Shown: positions 1 through 6,819 of the stretch, in pieces | Layout: the number at the start of each line of letters is the position of its first letter | How positions within the stretch are numbered: position 1 is the stretch's first letter | Assembly: GCA_016929195.1 (NCBI GenBank) | Contig: JAFGJG010000059.1 | Coordinates: 1 to 36,842 of the forward strand | Length of the DNA stretch: 36,842 nucleotides | Origin: Thermoleophilaceae bacterium | GTDB lineage: Bacteria > Actinomycetota > Thermoleophilia > Solirubrobacterales > Thermoleophilaceae | Reading direction: 5' to 3' | Translations under genes and position numbers: made by a program | Notes under the pieces: generated by a model | Seen by the model: the letters and a program-made list of their open reading frames with translations, nothing else | Told to the model about the DNA's origin: nothing | The model's database searches: none

Positions 1-169
1 GGACGTCGACGATGTCGATGCCCTCCTCGCGGCAGCCGTCGTAGATCGAGAACAGGTGGCCGCCGGAGAGGGTGAAGAGCTTCGTGACCCCGTGCGCCTT
101 CAGGCGCTTGGCCACGAGCCGGCCGCCGTGGAGCCCCACCCGCTGCTCGGTCTGGGCCTCGGTCGACAC
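1..169 (-). CDS. Thiamine-diphosphate-dependent enzyme, N-terminal part (acetolactate synthase-like), cut by window edge
   Basis: Only the first 56 codons are inside the window. Read on the minus strand from a GTG at 167-169, the translation contains a [20 protein letters not shown] stretch. This matches the opening of the Pyr domain of the acetolactate synthase/benzoylformate decarboxylase family (the usual GVTHVFGVPG region, which contacts the cofactor). The catalytic Glu would lie just past the window edge. No Shine-Dalgarno is seen. A TAGCCT hexamer (177-182) lies 7 bases before the GTG, consistent with a leaderless start. The gene is divergent from the hydrolase at 207. Acetolactate synthase itself, an oxalyl-CoA decarboxylase or another family member cannot be told apart from this fragment. 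Confidence 0.75.
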   Translation of the reverse strand, partial: MSTEAQTEQRVGLHGGRLVAKRLKAHGVTKLFTLSGGHLFSIYDGCREEGIDIVDV

Positions 170-206
170 GGTCGCGAGGCTATCCGATTGCTATACGTCC
201 GGAGCC

Positions 207-1097
207 ATGGGCAGATCGCTCGACGGGGACTTCGACGGCACGTTCCCGTTTTCCGGCGGGTTCGTGCAGTCGGGCCCCGTGAAGCTCCACTACGTGGACG
301 AGGGACCCAGGGACGCCGCGGGCGCCGTCCTGCTCGTGCACGGCAACCCGACCTGGAGCTATCTGTGGCGCCACCAGCTGCGCGAGCTGCCCGCCGCGGG
401 GCACCGCTGCGTCGCCTTCGACCACATGGGCTTCGGCCGCTCGGACAAGCCGCCGCGGCTGTCCGCCTACAGCCTCCAGGCGCACGTCGACAACGCGGTC
501 GCGGTGATCGACGAGCTCGACCTGCGCGACGTCGTCCTCGTGGTGCACGACTGGGGCGGGCCGATCGGGCTCGGGGCGATCCTCGAGCGCTCCGACCGGC
601 TCAGGGCGCTGGTCGTGATGAACACGTGGGCCTGGGAGCTGCCGAGCTTCCTCCCGCCGTTCGTGCGCGAGTTCCGGACCGAGGGGCTGGGCGAGATCCT
701 CGCCCTCGGCGGCAACCTGTTCGTGGAGTCGATCCCGGGCGGGATGGAGCGCCGCGACACCGACCCGGTGATGATGGACGCCTACCGGGCGCCCTTCCCC
801 GACTACTGGTCACGCGTCGGAACGCTCGCGTTCCAGCGCGACATCCCGCTGAGCGAGCGCGACCGGAGCGCCGCGCTGATCGCCTCCATCCACGAGCGCC
901 TCGACGGAGTCGACGTTCCCGTCCTGCTCGTCTGGGGAATGCGCGACCGGGTCTTCCAGCCGGTCTTCCTCGATCAGTGGCGCGAGCTGTTCCCGAAGGC
1001 GCGCGTGGTCGAGCTGGACGACGCCGGGCACTTCCTCGTCGAGGACCGCCCCGACGCGGTCACCCGGTCGATCGGCGGCTTTCTTCAGGACCTCTGA
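207..1097 (+). CDS. Haloalkane dehalogenase-like alpha/beta hydrolase
   Basis: The 296-residue cytoplasmic alpha/beta hydrolase has haloalkane-dehalogenase signatures. HGNPTW at 45-50 supplies the oxyanion region and the halide-binding Asn. The nucleophile elbow VHDWGG puts Asp at 115, where ordinary esterases have Ser. NTWAW at 139-143 offers a halide-binding Trp. The acid is probably Asp247 in GMRDRVF and the base His275 in DAGHF. Family enzymes hydrolyse carbon-halogen bonds to an alcohol and a halide; the natural substrate cannot be read from sequence. I chose the ATG at 207 because upstream codons run into the divergent TPP-enzyme gene. A GGAG and a TATACG hexamer (192-197) lie just upstream. 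The 3' end overlaps the convergent GGDEF gene by 38 bases. A fluoroacetate dehalogenase or epoxide hydrolase is less likely. Confidence 0.85.
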   Translation: MGRSLDGDFDGTFPFSGGFVQSGPVKLHYVDEGPRDAAGAVLLVHGNPTWSYLWRHQLRELPAAGHRCVAFDHMGFGRSDKPPRLSAYSLQAHVDNAVAVIDELDLRDVVLVVHDWGGPIGLGAILERSDRLRALVVMNTWAWELPSFLPPFVREFRTEGLGEILALGGNLFVESIPGGMERRDTDPVMMDAYRAPFPDYWSRVGTLAFQRDIPLSERDRSAALIASIHERLDGVDVPVLLVWGMRDRVFQPVFLDQWRELFPKARVVELDDAGHFLVEDRPDAVTRSIGGFLQDL

Positions 1098-2094
1098 GCC
1101 AGCGCCGCTCGATCTTGCGCGCCAGCATCTCGGCGCGCACCTGCTTCGCCCGGTGGAGCGCGGTGTCTGCCTCCGCGTGAAGCGCACGCGGATCGAGGGT
1201 GCGCGCCTCGGCGGCACCCACAGACACGGTGGCCTGTTTCGCGATCTGGATGCTCTCGGCGACCCCGTCGGCCACGCGCCCGCCCACGCGCTCGGCGTTC
1301 TCGAGGCTGGTCTCCGGAAGGATGAGGGCGAACTCGTCGCCGCCGATCCGGTAGCCCTGGTCCCCCGTCCGCCCGGCGGCGATGATCCGCCCGACCTCGG
1401 CGAGGACGGCGTCGCCGCGCTCGTGGCCGAAGCGGTCGTTCACGCCCTTGAAGCCGTCGATGTCGAAGAGCACGAGCGAGAGCAGCGACCCGTAGCGGAC
1501 AGAACGGGCAGCCTCGCGGATCAGCGCCTCGTCGTAGGAGCGCCGGTTGCCGAGCCCCGTGAGCGTGTCGCGGCGGCTCTCGTCGCGCAGGGTCGCCTGC
1601 TCCTGCGCGTTGCCGAGCCCGGCCACGATCAGCCCGCTGAGGAGCGTGAGCGTCTCCTCGTCCGCGTCGTCGAACGCTTGCGCGGTCGGCGCGTGGACCT
1701 TGAGCACGCCGGCGATGTCGCCGTCGTCGAGCCGCAGCGGCACGCAGATCATCGAGATGGCACCGACGGCCAGGCACGCCTCGCGGTCGGCGCGCGGGTC
1801 CGACATCGTGTCGTCGGTGCGCAGGACCTGGCCGGTCTCGACGCAGAGCCCGGACATGCTCGTGGCTGCGGGGAGGCGGAGGCCTACGAACTGCTCGGCG
1901 GAGCCCGACGCGGCGCGGGTCACCAGCTCGTCGCCCTCGGCCGTCTCGACGAGGGCGGCGTGGGCGCCGGTGATCCGGCACGCGCTGTCCAGGACGTGGC
2001 GCATGACGCCCTCCAGGTCCAGGCGGGACTTCGCGATCTCGGTCTGCGTGTCGATGACCAGCCTGAGCCGGTCGGCCTCGGAGCGCTTCTCCAT
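1060..2094 (-). CDS. GAF-GGDEF diguanylate cyclase
   Basis: The 344-residue protein has no membrane segment. It has an N-terminal helix, a GAF-type sensory domain (about 25-165) and a GGDEF domain (about 175-335). The active-site motif is intact (RIGGDEF, GGDEF at 251-255), and RTGD at 242-245 matches the RxxD product-inhibition site five residues before it. It should therefore make cyclic-di-GMP from two GTP and be feedback-inhibited. The GAF ligand is unknown. The ATG start (2092-2094) has a GGGA close upstream that can fold into a small hairpin (2096-2110). Its last residues overlap the convergent dehalogenase gene. The next gene upstream is an SpoIIE phosphatase on the same strand 43 bases away, so co-transcription is possible. 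Confidence 0.93.
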   Translation of the reverse strand: MEKRSEADRLRLVIDTQTEIAKSRLDLEGVMRHVLDSACRITGAHAALVETAEGDELVTRAASGSAEQFVGLRLPAATSMSGLCVETGQVLRTDDTMSDPRADREACLAVGAISMICVPLRLDDGDIAGVLKVHAPTAQAFDDADEETLTLLSGLIVAGLGNAQEQATLRDESRRDTLTGLGNRRSYDEALIREAARSVRYGSLLSLVLFDIDGFKGVNDRFGHERGDAVLAEVGRIIAAGRTGDQGYRIGGDEFALILPETSLENAERVGGRVADGVAESIQIAKQATVSVGAAEARTLDPRALHAEADTALHRAKQVRAEMLARKIERRWLRGPEESRRSTG

Positions 2095-2095
2095 A

Positions 2096-2110
2096 CGTCC
2101 CTATCGGACG
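2096..2110 (-). promoter_or_regulatory. Small hairpin covering the ribosome-binding region of the GGDEF gene
   Basis: CGTCC (2096-2100) and GGACG (2106-2110) can pair around a 5-base loop, one base before the ATG at 2094. On the mRNA this would bury the only purine-rich ribosome-binding candidate. The stem is short, so it could equally be a protein-binding dyad or chance. Confidence 0.3.
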
Positions 2111-2137
2111 CTCAGGGGATTTGTTGACGCCGGGGCC

Positions 2138-4153
2138 CTAGCGGGCGGCGGCGCGGCGTGAGGCCGACTCGATGCTCTCGACGTTGCGCGGGAGCACCTC
2201 CACGCGGCGCCGGTTGCCGAACACCACGTGGAGCACGACGCCGCCGAAGCGCTGGGCCACGGCGCGCGCCTCCTTCTCGGCGGCCTCGACCTCGTGTTCC
2301 GGCAGCTCGCAGGACTCGAGGAAGTTGCGCGCGATCGGGCTCTCGAGCTCGCGGGCCGAGAGCTCCAGCTGCTCCGTGCGGAACAGGCCCGCCGTGGCGG
2401 CGGCGGTCGGCGAGATCACGACGGCCGCGATGTCGTCCGCGCTCACCCGCGCCTCGGCGGCCACGCGCTCGATCAGGGCGTCGGCGGAGGTCTCGGAGCC
2501 GAGCTCGTCCAGCAGCTCGGTCAGGCGCTCGCGCCCGAGGGTCCCGTCCTCGGTCCGCGCCTCGATCAGGCCGTCGGTGAACAGGCAGGCCACCGACCCG
2601 GGCACCAGCGGCACGGTCGTCTGCCGGAGACCGGTCCGCTCGCCCACGCCGATCGGCGGCGACGAGCTGGCGGTCACCGGGTCGTGCGGCTGCGGGCCGA
2701 CGACGATCGGCGCCGGGTGGCCGGCGGTCGCGTACGTGAGCGAGCCGGTGTCCGGGTCGTGGACGGCGAGCAGGACCGTGGCGAAGTCCCCGCCGAGGTT
2801 CTCGTCGATCACGCGGCCGGCGACCTGGAGCGCGACGCGCGGCTCAAGACCCGCCTCGAGATAGGCGCGGAGCGTGTAGCGCATGAAGGCCGTGCGGGCG
2901 AGCGCGCCGCGGCCGTGGCCGGACACGTCGCCGAGGATGAAGCCGACGCGGCCGCCGGAGAGCGGCAGCGCGTCGTAGAAGTCGCCGCCGGCGCCCACGC
3001 CCTCCGCGGGCCGGTAGGCGACCGAGGTGCGGAGCGCGCCGAGCCGCTCGGGCACCGGCGGCAGCAGCGCGGTCTGGAGGAGGCCGACCTCCTGGAGCAG
3101 GTCGTGGCGCTGGCGCGACAGCCGGCGCGCCCGCATCGCGGCGAAGAAGTAGCCCGCGCCCAGCAGCAGCGACAGCGCCGCCAGCGCGCCGAGCGCGACC
3201 TTCAGCTCGTCGGGGACGACCTCGACGATGTCGCGCACCGTGGTCACGATCGGGGCCGAGTCGTCGGCCGGGGCGGCGTCGCGGACGCCGCCGTCGCCGC
3301 CGCGCTCGTTGGCGCCGACGCGGGTGAATCCCGACGCGCCGGCGGCCGGCGCGGGGTCGGCGCCCTGCACCGGGTCACCGGCGCCCTGGACGACGGCCAC
3401 GAGCGGCGCGCCGGTGGCGCGGGCGAAGCGGATGGTCCGCTGCTGGGCGGTCTGCCCGGCGGCGCCGCCTTCGCGGTCGAGCGTCTCCGGGGTGGGTTCC
3501 TCGCTGAGGCCGAGGTCCTCGACGGCCGCCTGCTGATCCGCCGTAAGCGGCGGGGAGGTCACCGCCGGCGGATTCGAGGTCCCCTCCGCGGGCGGCCCGC
3601 CGGCCGCGTTGTTAGGCGGCGGCAGCGGCCTGCCCGGCTCCACCGGCGGCTCGGACGGAGCCGGCTCCTCCACGGGCGGCTCGGGCTCGCTGACCGGCGG
3701 CTCCTCACCCATGGCGGGCGGGTCCACCGGCTCGACCGGATCGCCCGGAACCTCGGGCTCGGGGCCCGGCTCCTCGACCGGCGGCTCGTTCGGCTGTTCG
3801 GCGGGCGGCTCGCCGGCCGGGTCGCCCCCGGCCGGGGGCTCCTCCACCACGGGCTCGCCGACGGGGTCGGGTGCGGGCTCCGGGATGCCGGGGACCGGCT
3901 CCACGGGCGCCTCCACCACGGGCTCGTCGGGCACTCCGGCGGGCGGCAGGTCCGCGCTGCCGAGCACCGGCTCGGGCTCGATCGCCGGCGTTCCGGACGC
4001 GCCGGACTCGCCGCTGGCCGAGGCGCTCGCGAGCGGGCCCTGCGAACCGCCGGCCAGGAGCGCCGCGGCGAGAGCCAGGAACACCGCCATGGCCGCGACC
4101 CACGGGCCCAGACGGGCCCGCGCGAGATCACGCAGCGGATGGGGTGTCTGCAT
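2138..4153 (-). CDS. Membrane-anchored SpoIIE-type PP2C phosphatase with Pro/Glu-rich outer segment
   Basis: The 671-residue protein has an N-terminal membrane segment or signal anchor (18-35), a long Pro/Glu/Val-rich stretch (about 58-200), a further non-cytoplasmic stretch to about 315, and a second membrane segment (about 318-340). A cytoplasmic SpoIIE/PP2C domain follows (about 355-585). Metal-binding motifs are present: GGDFYD (389-394), GDVSGHG (408-414), FTDGL (Asp527) and SADDIAAVV (Asp573/574). A C-terminal piece of about 80 residues is not recognised. Such phosphatases usually dephosphorylate anti-sigma-factor antagonists and so control sigma factors. The first membrane pass suggests that the Pro-rich part spans the wall. 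The start is ATG with GAGAGAAAG upstream. No kinase or antagonist partner is adjacent; a sigma-factor gene begins 740 bases away on the other strand. Confidence 0.9.
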   Translation of the reverse strand: MQTPHPLRDLARARLGPWVAAMAVFLALAAALLAGGSQGPLASASASGESGASGTPAIEPEPVLGSADLPPAGVPDEPVVEAPVEPVPGIPEPAPDPVGEPVVEEPPAGGDPAGEPPAEQPNEPPVEEPGPEPEVPGDPVEPVDPPAMGEEPPVSEPEPPVEEPAPSEPPVEPGRPLPPPNNAAGGPPAEGTSNPPAVTSPPLTADQQAAVEDLGLSEEPTPETLDREGGAAGQTAQQRTIRFARATGAPLVAVVQGAGDPVQGADPAPAAGASGFTRVGANERGGDGGVRDAAPADDSAPIVTTVRDIVEVVPDELKVALGALAALSLLLGAGYFFAAMRARRLSRQRHDLLQEVGLLQTALLPPVPERLGALRTSVAYRPAEGVGAGGDFYDALPLSGGRVGFILGDVSGHGRGALARTAFMRYTLRAYLEAGLEPRVALQVAGRVIDENLGGDFATVLLAVHDPDTGSLTYATAGHPAPIVVGPQPHDPVTASSSPPIGVGERTGLRQTTVPLVPGSVACLFTDGLIEARTEDGTLGRERLTELLDELGSETSADALIERVAAEARVSADDIAAVVISPTAAATAGLFRTEQLELSARELESPIARNFLESCELPEHEVEAAEKEARAVAQRFGGVVLHVVFGNRRRVEVLPRNVESIESASRRAAAR

Positions 4154-4435
4154 GCTTTCTCTCTCGGTTCGTCACACGCGCGCGACAAGCGCCTGCGCAC
4201 GGCGCGTAGGACGTTCGTCTACGCCCGCAGGAAGGCGTGCTGAGACCTCGACGGACGGCGCGGAATCGGTTGTGCCCTGCAAGTGGAGGGCTCCTCTCGG
4301 GACGACTGCATGCCGCGCTGAGGAGTGCGCGGGCGACGCCTGGGGCGGGCGCCACATATCCAGTATCTCCGCGTTTTGCGCTCAGCGCGAACGAAAATCT
4401 TCGTTACGTCCGGAAACTGTCCGCGGGAACGCGCC
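4154..4435. other. Intergenic region upstream of the SpoIIE gene
   Basis: No gene is supported in these 282 bases. The region holds the 5' flank of the SpoIIE gene and the 3' flank of the DUF4235 gene, both on the minus strand. A perfect 6-bp dyad lies at 4390-4405 and a small GCGC-TCA-GCGC dyad beside it. No convincing -35/-10 pair was found. Confidence 0.5.
4390..4405. terminator. Hairpin between DUF4235 and SpoIIE genes (terminator or operator)
   Basis: AACGAA (4390-4395) and TTCGTT (4400-4405) form a perfect 6-bp stem with a 4-base loop, about 30 bases past the DUF4235 stop. It is AT-rich against a very GC-rich background. No U-tract follows, so it may instead be an operator in the SpoIIE promoter region. 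Confidence 0.4.
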
Positions 4436-4714
4436 CTATTCGGGCTCTGGCCGCTCTTCGCCGGGCCAGGTACCGGTCGTGCGGGCGAACGCACGCCGGC
4501 TGTAGTGATCGGTCGCGGCCTTCACGCCGCGGAAGATCGCGCCCTGGAGCGCGGCGGCGGCGAGCATCTTCGCCCAGGGGACGTCACGGTGCTTGCTCTC
4601 GGGCGGCTCGTCCGAGTCGACGAGGCCCCAGATCTGGTCGAAGGCCTTCCGCGACACGACCCCGGCCAGGAGGCCGGCGACGATGCTGACGGGGATGAAG
4701 AGCAGCTTTCCCAT
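4436..4714 (-). CDS. DUF4235 domain protein (small membrane protein)
   Basis: The 92-residue protein has a hydrophobic N-terminus (KLLFIPVSIVAGLLAGVVS), an FDQIWG segment and a second hydrophobic stretch (LAAAALQGAIFRGVKA). This matches the actinobacterial DUF4235 family of small two-helix membrane proteins, whose function is unknown. I chose the ATG at 4712-4714 over an in-frame start at 4759 because the longer form would run through the tRNA gene. TATACA on the minus strand (4721-4726) lies 6 bases before this ATG, indicating a promoter and probably a leaderless mRNA. Confidence 0.8.
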   Translation of the reverse strand: MGKLLFIPVSIVAGLLAGVVSRKAFDQIWGLVDSDEPPESKHRDVPWAKMLAAAALQGAIFRGVKAATDHYSRRAFARTTGTWPGEERPEPE

Positions 4715-4735
4715 GCGCGCTGTATATCGGCTTAT

Positions 4736-4808
4736 GCCCGGGGTGGGAGTCGAACCCACACTTGAGCCGGGTTTAAGCCGGCCGCCTCTACCGTTGGGCC
4801 ACCCGGGC
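4736..4808 (-). tRNA. tRNA with UAA anticodon (Leu-type decoding of UUA) but a short variable loop
   Basis: The 73-base minus-strand sequence folds into a complete cloverleaf. The acceptor GCCCGGG/CCCGGGC is perfect, the D arm is GCC...GGC, the anticodon stem GCCGG/CCGGC closes the loop CTTAAAC, and the T arm GTGGG/CCCAC closes the loop TTCGACT. The base after the acceptor is A and no CCA is encoded. The anticodon reads UAA, which decodes the Leu codon UUA. Bacterial tRNA-Leu normally has a long variable arm, but here it is only about 6 bases. The acceptor stem and A73 resemble tRNA-Leu, while the D loop (CAACGGTAGA) resembles class I tRNAs. The amino-acid identity is therefore uncertain. Confidence 0.8.
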
Positions 4809-4815
4809 GCAGACC

Positions 4816-4821
4816 AGTCTA
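4816..4821 (-). promoter_or_regulatory. -10 element of the UAA tRNA gene
   Basis: TAGACT on the minus strand ends 7 bases before the mature 5' end of the tRNA, so transcription could begin at or next to the first tRNA base. No clear -35 element was seen. Confidence 0.5.
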
Positions 4822-4836
4822 GGACTGCAAAACCGC

Positions 4837-4859
4837 AACTTCCCCGTTGCTACCGTGTC
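4837..4859 (+). promoter_or_regulatory. Candidate ECF-type promoter of the sigma-factor gene
   Basis: GCAAC (AAC at 4837-4839) and GTC (4857-4859) are 17 bases apart, the usual shape of ECF sigma promoters (AAC...GTC). An alternative TACCGT -10 (4851-4856) overlaps it. Either placement puts the transcription start near 4863, which would exclude a start codon at 4847. Autoregulation by the encoded sigma factor is an inference. Confidence 0.35.
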
Positions 4860-4894
4860 TCTCAGAGGGAAGGATCCCCCGTACGGGTCACGTC

Positions 4895-6415
4895 TTGGAG
4901 GCCTCCGCACTACAACAGACGGCGCGTCTGCCGGCTCTGGCAGGACGATCGCCCCTGCTCCGCCTCCAGAGCGACGAGAAGCTCGTCGCGCTGATCCGCC
5001 GCGGCCACCACGGCGCCTTCGAGGCGCTCGTGCAGCGCTACCAGCCGCGGCTGCTCGCCTTCTGCCGTCACATGCTCAGCTCGCGCGAGGACGCCGAGGA
5101 CGTGCTCCAGGAAGTCTTCGCGGCCGCGTTCAACGCGATCTGCGCCGACGAGCGCCCGATCAACGCGCGCCCATGGCTCTACCGCATTGCGCGCAACCGC
5201 TGCCTGAACCACCTGCGCCGGCCGCAGCACTCGGGCCAGGACTCGATGGACGTCTTCGAGCGCGACGGCGGCATCACGACCGCCGACACGGTCCACCAGC
5301 GCGAGGAGTTCCGCCACATCGTCGGCGACGTCCAGGAGCTTCCCGAGACGCAGCGCACCGCTCTCCTCCTGCGCGAGATCGACGCGCTCACCTACGAGCA
5401 GATCGCCGAGGCGATGGACACGACGGTGCCGAGCGTCAAGTCGCTCCTCGTGCGCGCGCGCGTGGCGCTGGCGGAGGCCGCCGAGGCCCGCCTGCTCACC
5501 TGCGACGAGGTGCGGCTCGAGCTTGGCGGCGTGGCCGAGGGCATCACGCGGACGTCGGCTCCGATCCGCCGCCACCTCAAGACCTGCGAGCGCTGCCGCA
5601 CCTTCCGCTCCGAGCTGCGCCGCACCTCGAAGGCACTGGCCGCGATCTACCCGATCGGGCCGTTCCTGATCTTCAAGAAGCTGTGGATCGCGAAGCTCGG
5701 GCTCGGCGGAGCCGCCGGCGCCGCGGCCTCCTCGTCGGGCGGCGCCGCCGCGGGCGGGATGGCCGGAGCCGCGGCCGGAGCCGCGGGCGGCATCACCGCC
5801 GGCGGCGCGATGTCCGCGGGCGTCTCGACCATCGCCACCAAGGCCGCGGCCGGCATGGCCGCCGCCGTGATCGTCACCGCCGGCGCGGTCGAGGTGAAGC
5901 ACGTGAACGACCGCCCGGCCGCACCCCCGCCGCAGGTTGCCCAGGCCCTTCCCGTCGCCGCGCCGTCCGTGGCCGCCGCGCCCGCGCCGGTGGCGAACGA
6001 GAAGAAGGCGCTCGCCGTGGAGACCGGCAAGAAGATGACCGCCCGGCCCGCCGAGGAGAAGGCCGCCGCCGTGCCGCCCACGGATCCCGCCGCCACGACG
6101 CCCGAGGACGCCACCGCCGTACCGCCCACCGCACCGGTCCAGGAGGACGGGTCCACCGTCACGCTCCCGCCGCCCGACCGCGAGGTCCTGACGCAGCCGG
6201 AGACGATGCCCGTCGCCCAGCCGCCCACGACGACCACTCCCGCGGAGACCCCCGCACCGTCGCCGGAGGATACGAGCGCCGACACGCTGCCGGCCGCGCC
6301 CGTGGAGGGCCAGAGCACCCCGGGAACCCCGGTCGTCCTCCCCAAGGACACCCTCGAGCCGGCGCCCACCGAGGAGCAGCCGGCCCCCGCCGAGGAGCTC
6401 GGTCCCGTCGACTAG
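4895..6415 (+). CDS. Sigma-70 family (ECF-like) sigma factor fused to a zinc finger, membrane segment and outer tail
   Basis: This protein of about 506 residues begins with sigma region 2 (about 42-109; EDAEDVLQEVF, RPWLYRIARNRCLNHLRR) and region 4 (about 142-196; LPETQRTALLLREIDALTYEQIAEAM). An HxxxCxxC motif (HLKTCERC, His227/Cys231/Cys234) with an upstream Cys203 resembles the anti-sigma zinc-binding fold. An Ala/Gly-rich stretch then leads to a likely membrane segment (about 315-334) and an Ala/Pro/Thr/Glu-rich tail of about 170 residues. The polypeptide thus appears to carry its own regulator and membrane tether. The TTG at 4895 is preceded by AGGGAAGGA at some distance. An in-frame TTG at 4847 is possible but lies upstream of the likely promoter, so the start is uncertain. 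Confidence 0.88.
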   Translation: MEASALQQTARLPALAGRSPLLRLQSDEKLVALIRRGHHGAFEALVQRYQPRLLAFCRHMLSSREDAEDVLQEVFAAAFNAICADERPINARPWLYRIARNRCLNHLRRPQHSGQDSMDVFERDGGITTADTVHQREEFRHIVGDVQELPETQRTALLLREIDALTYEQIAEAMDTTVPSVKSLLVRARVALAEAAEARLLTCDEVRLELGGVAEGITRTSAPIRRHLKTCERCRTFRSELRRTSKALAAIYPIGPFLIFKKLWIAKLGLGGAAGAAASSSGGAAAGGMAGAAAGAAGGITAGGAMSAGVSTIATKAAAGMAAAVIVTAGAVEVKHVNDRPAAPPPQVAQALPVAAPSVAAAPAPVANEKKALAVETGKKMTARPAEEKAAAVPPTDPAATTPEDATAVPPTAPVQEDGSTVTLPPPDREVLTQPETMPVAQPPTTTTPAETPAPSPEDTSADTLPAAPVEGQSTPGTPVVLPKDTLEPAPTEEQPAPAEELGPVD

Positions 6416-6428
6416 GCTGCCGCGCGCG

Positions 6429-6758
6429 GTGGCCACCTTCGAGCAGTTCCTGGAGATCGACATGCGCGTCGGGCGCGTGGTGGCGGTCGACGAGTTCCCC
6501 GAGGCGCGCAAGCCGGCCTGGAAGCTGCGGATCGACTTCGGCGCCGAGCTGGGGGAGAAGCGCTCCTCGGCGCAGATCAGCCACTACTCGCGCGAGGACC
6601 TCGAGGGCCGCCTGGTCGTCGCGGTCGTGAACTTCCCGCCGCGCCAGATCGGCCCGGTCATGTCCGAGGTGCTCGTGCTCGGCCTGCCGGACGAGGAGGG
6701 CCGTGTGACCCTCCTGCAGCCGGACTCGGACGTCCCGCTCGGCGGGCGGGTCTACTGA
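6429..6758 (+). CDS. csaA: CsaA-like tRNA-binding domain protein
   Basis: The 109-residue protein consists of one EMAP/tRNA-binding OB-fold domain. It shows FLEIDMRVGRVV, AWKLRIDFG, SSAQI, VVAVVNFPPRQIGPVMSEVLVLG and a C-terminal VPLGGRVY, all typical of CsaA. Family members bind tRNA as dimers and have been linked to secretion-associated chaperone activity; the role here is not proven. The GTG start at 6429 has no Shine-Dalgarno. TAGGCT (6413-6418) lies 10 bases upstream and coincides with the TAG stop of the sigma-factor gene. Transcription ends at a strong hairpin directly after the stop. Confidence 0.9.
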   Translation: MATFEQFLEIDMRVGRVVAVDEFPEARKPAWKLRIDFGAELGEKRSSAQISHYSREDLEGRLVVAVVNFPPRQIGPVMSEVLVLGLPDEEGRVTLLQPDSDVPLGGRVY

Positions 6759-6804
6759 AGCGTCCTGACTTCTGGTTGCAGAGCAACCACAGGGCAGGAC
6801 GCTT
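6758..6804. terminator. Bidirectional terminator hairpin between csaA and the R2-like oxidase gene
   Basis: AAGCGTCCTG (6758-6767) pairs perfectly with 6795-6804, and an inner TGGTTG/CAACCA stem (6773-6778 with 6784-6789) extends it. It sits between two convergent genes and touches the csaA stop. No U-tract follows on either strand. Confidence 0.75.
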
Positions 6805-6819
6805 GGCTGCCCGTGGGTG

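Noticed and set aside
2228-4243. 671-codon plus-strand ORF opposite the SpoIIE gene
   Set aside because: It mirrors the phosphatase gene, its translation is Arg/Ala/Gly-rich with no motif, and the minus-strand frame has full SpoIIE signatures. The same applies to other long opposite-strand ORFs over mfd, metG, eno and the PucR gene.
4736-4808. Suppressor or selenocysteine tRNA
   Set aside because: The anticodon UAA pairs with UUA, not with a stop codon, and the acceptor and D-arm lengths are ordinary.
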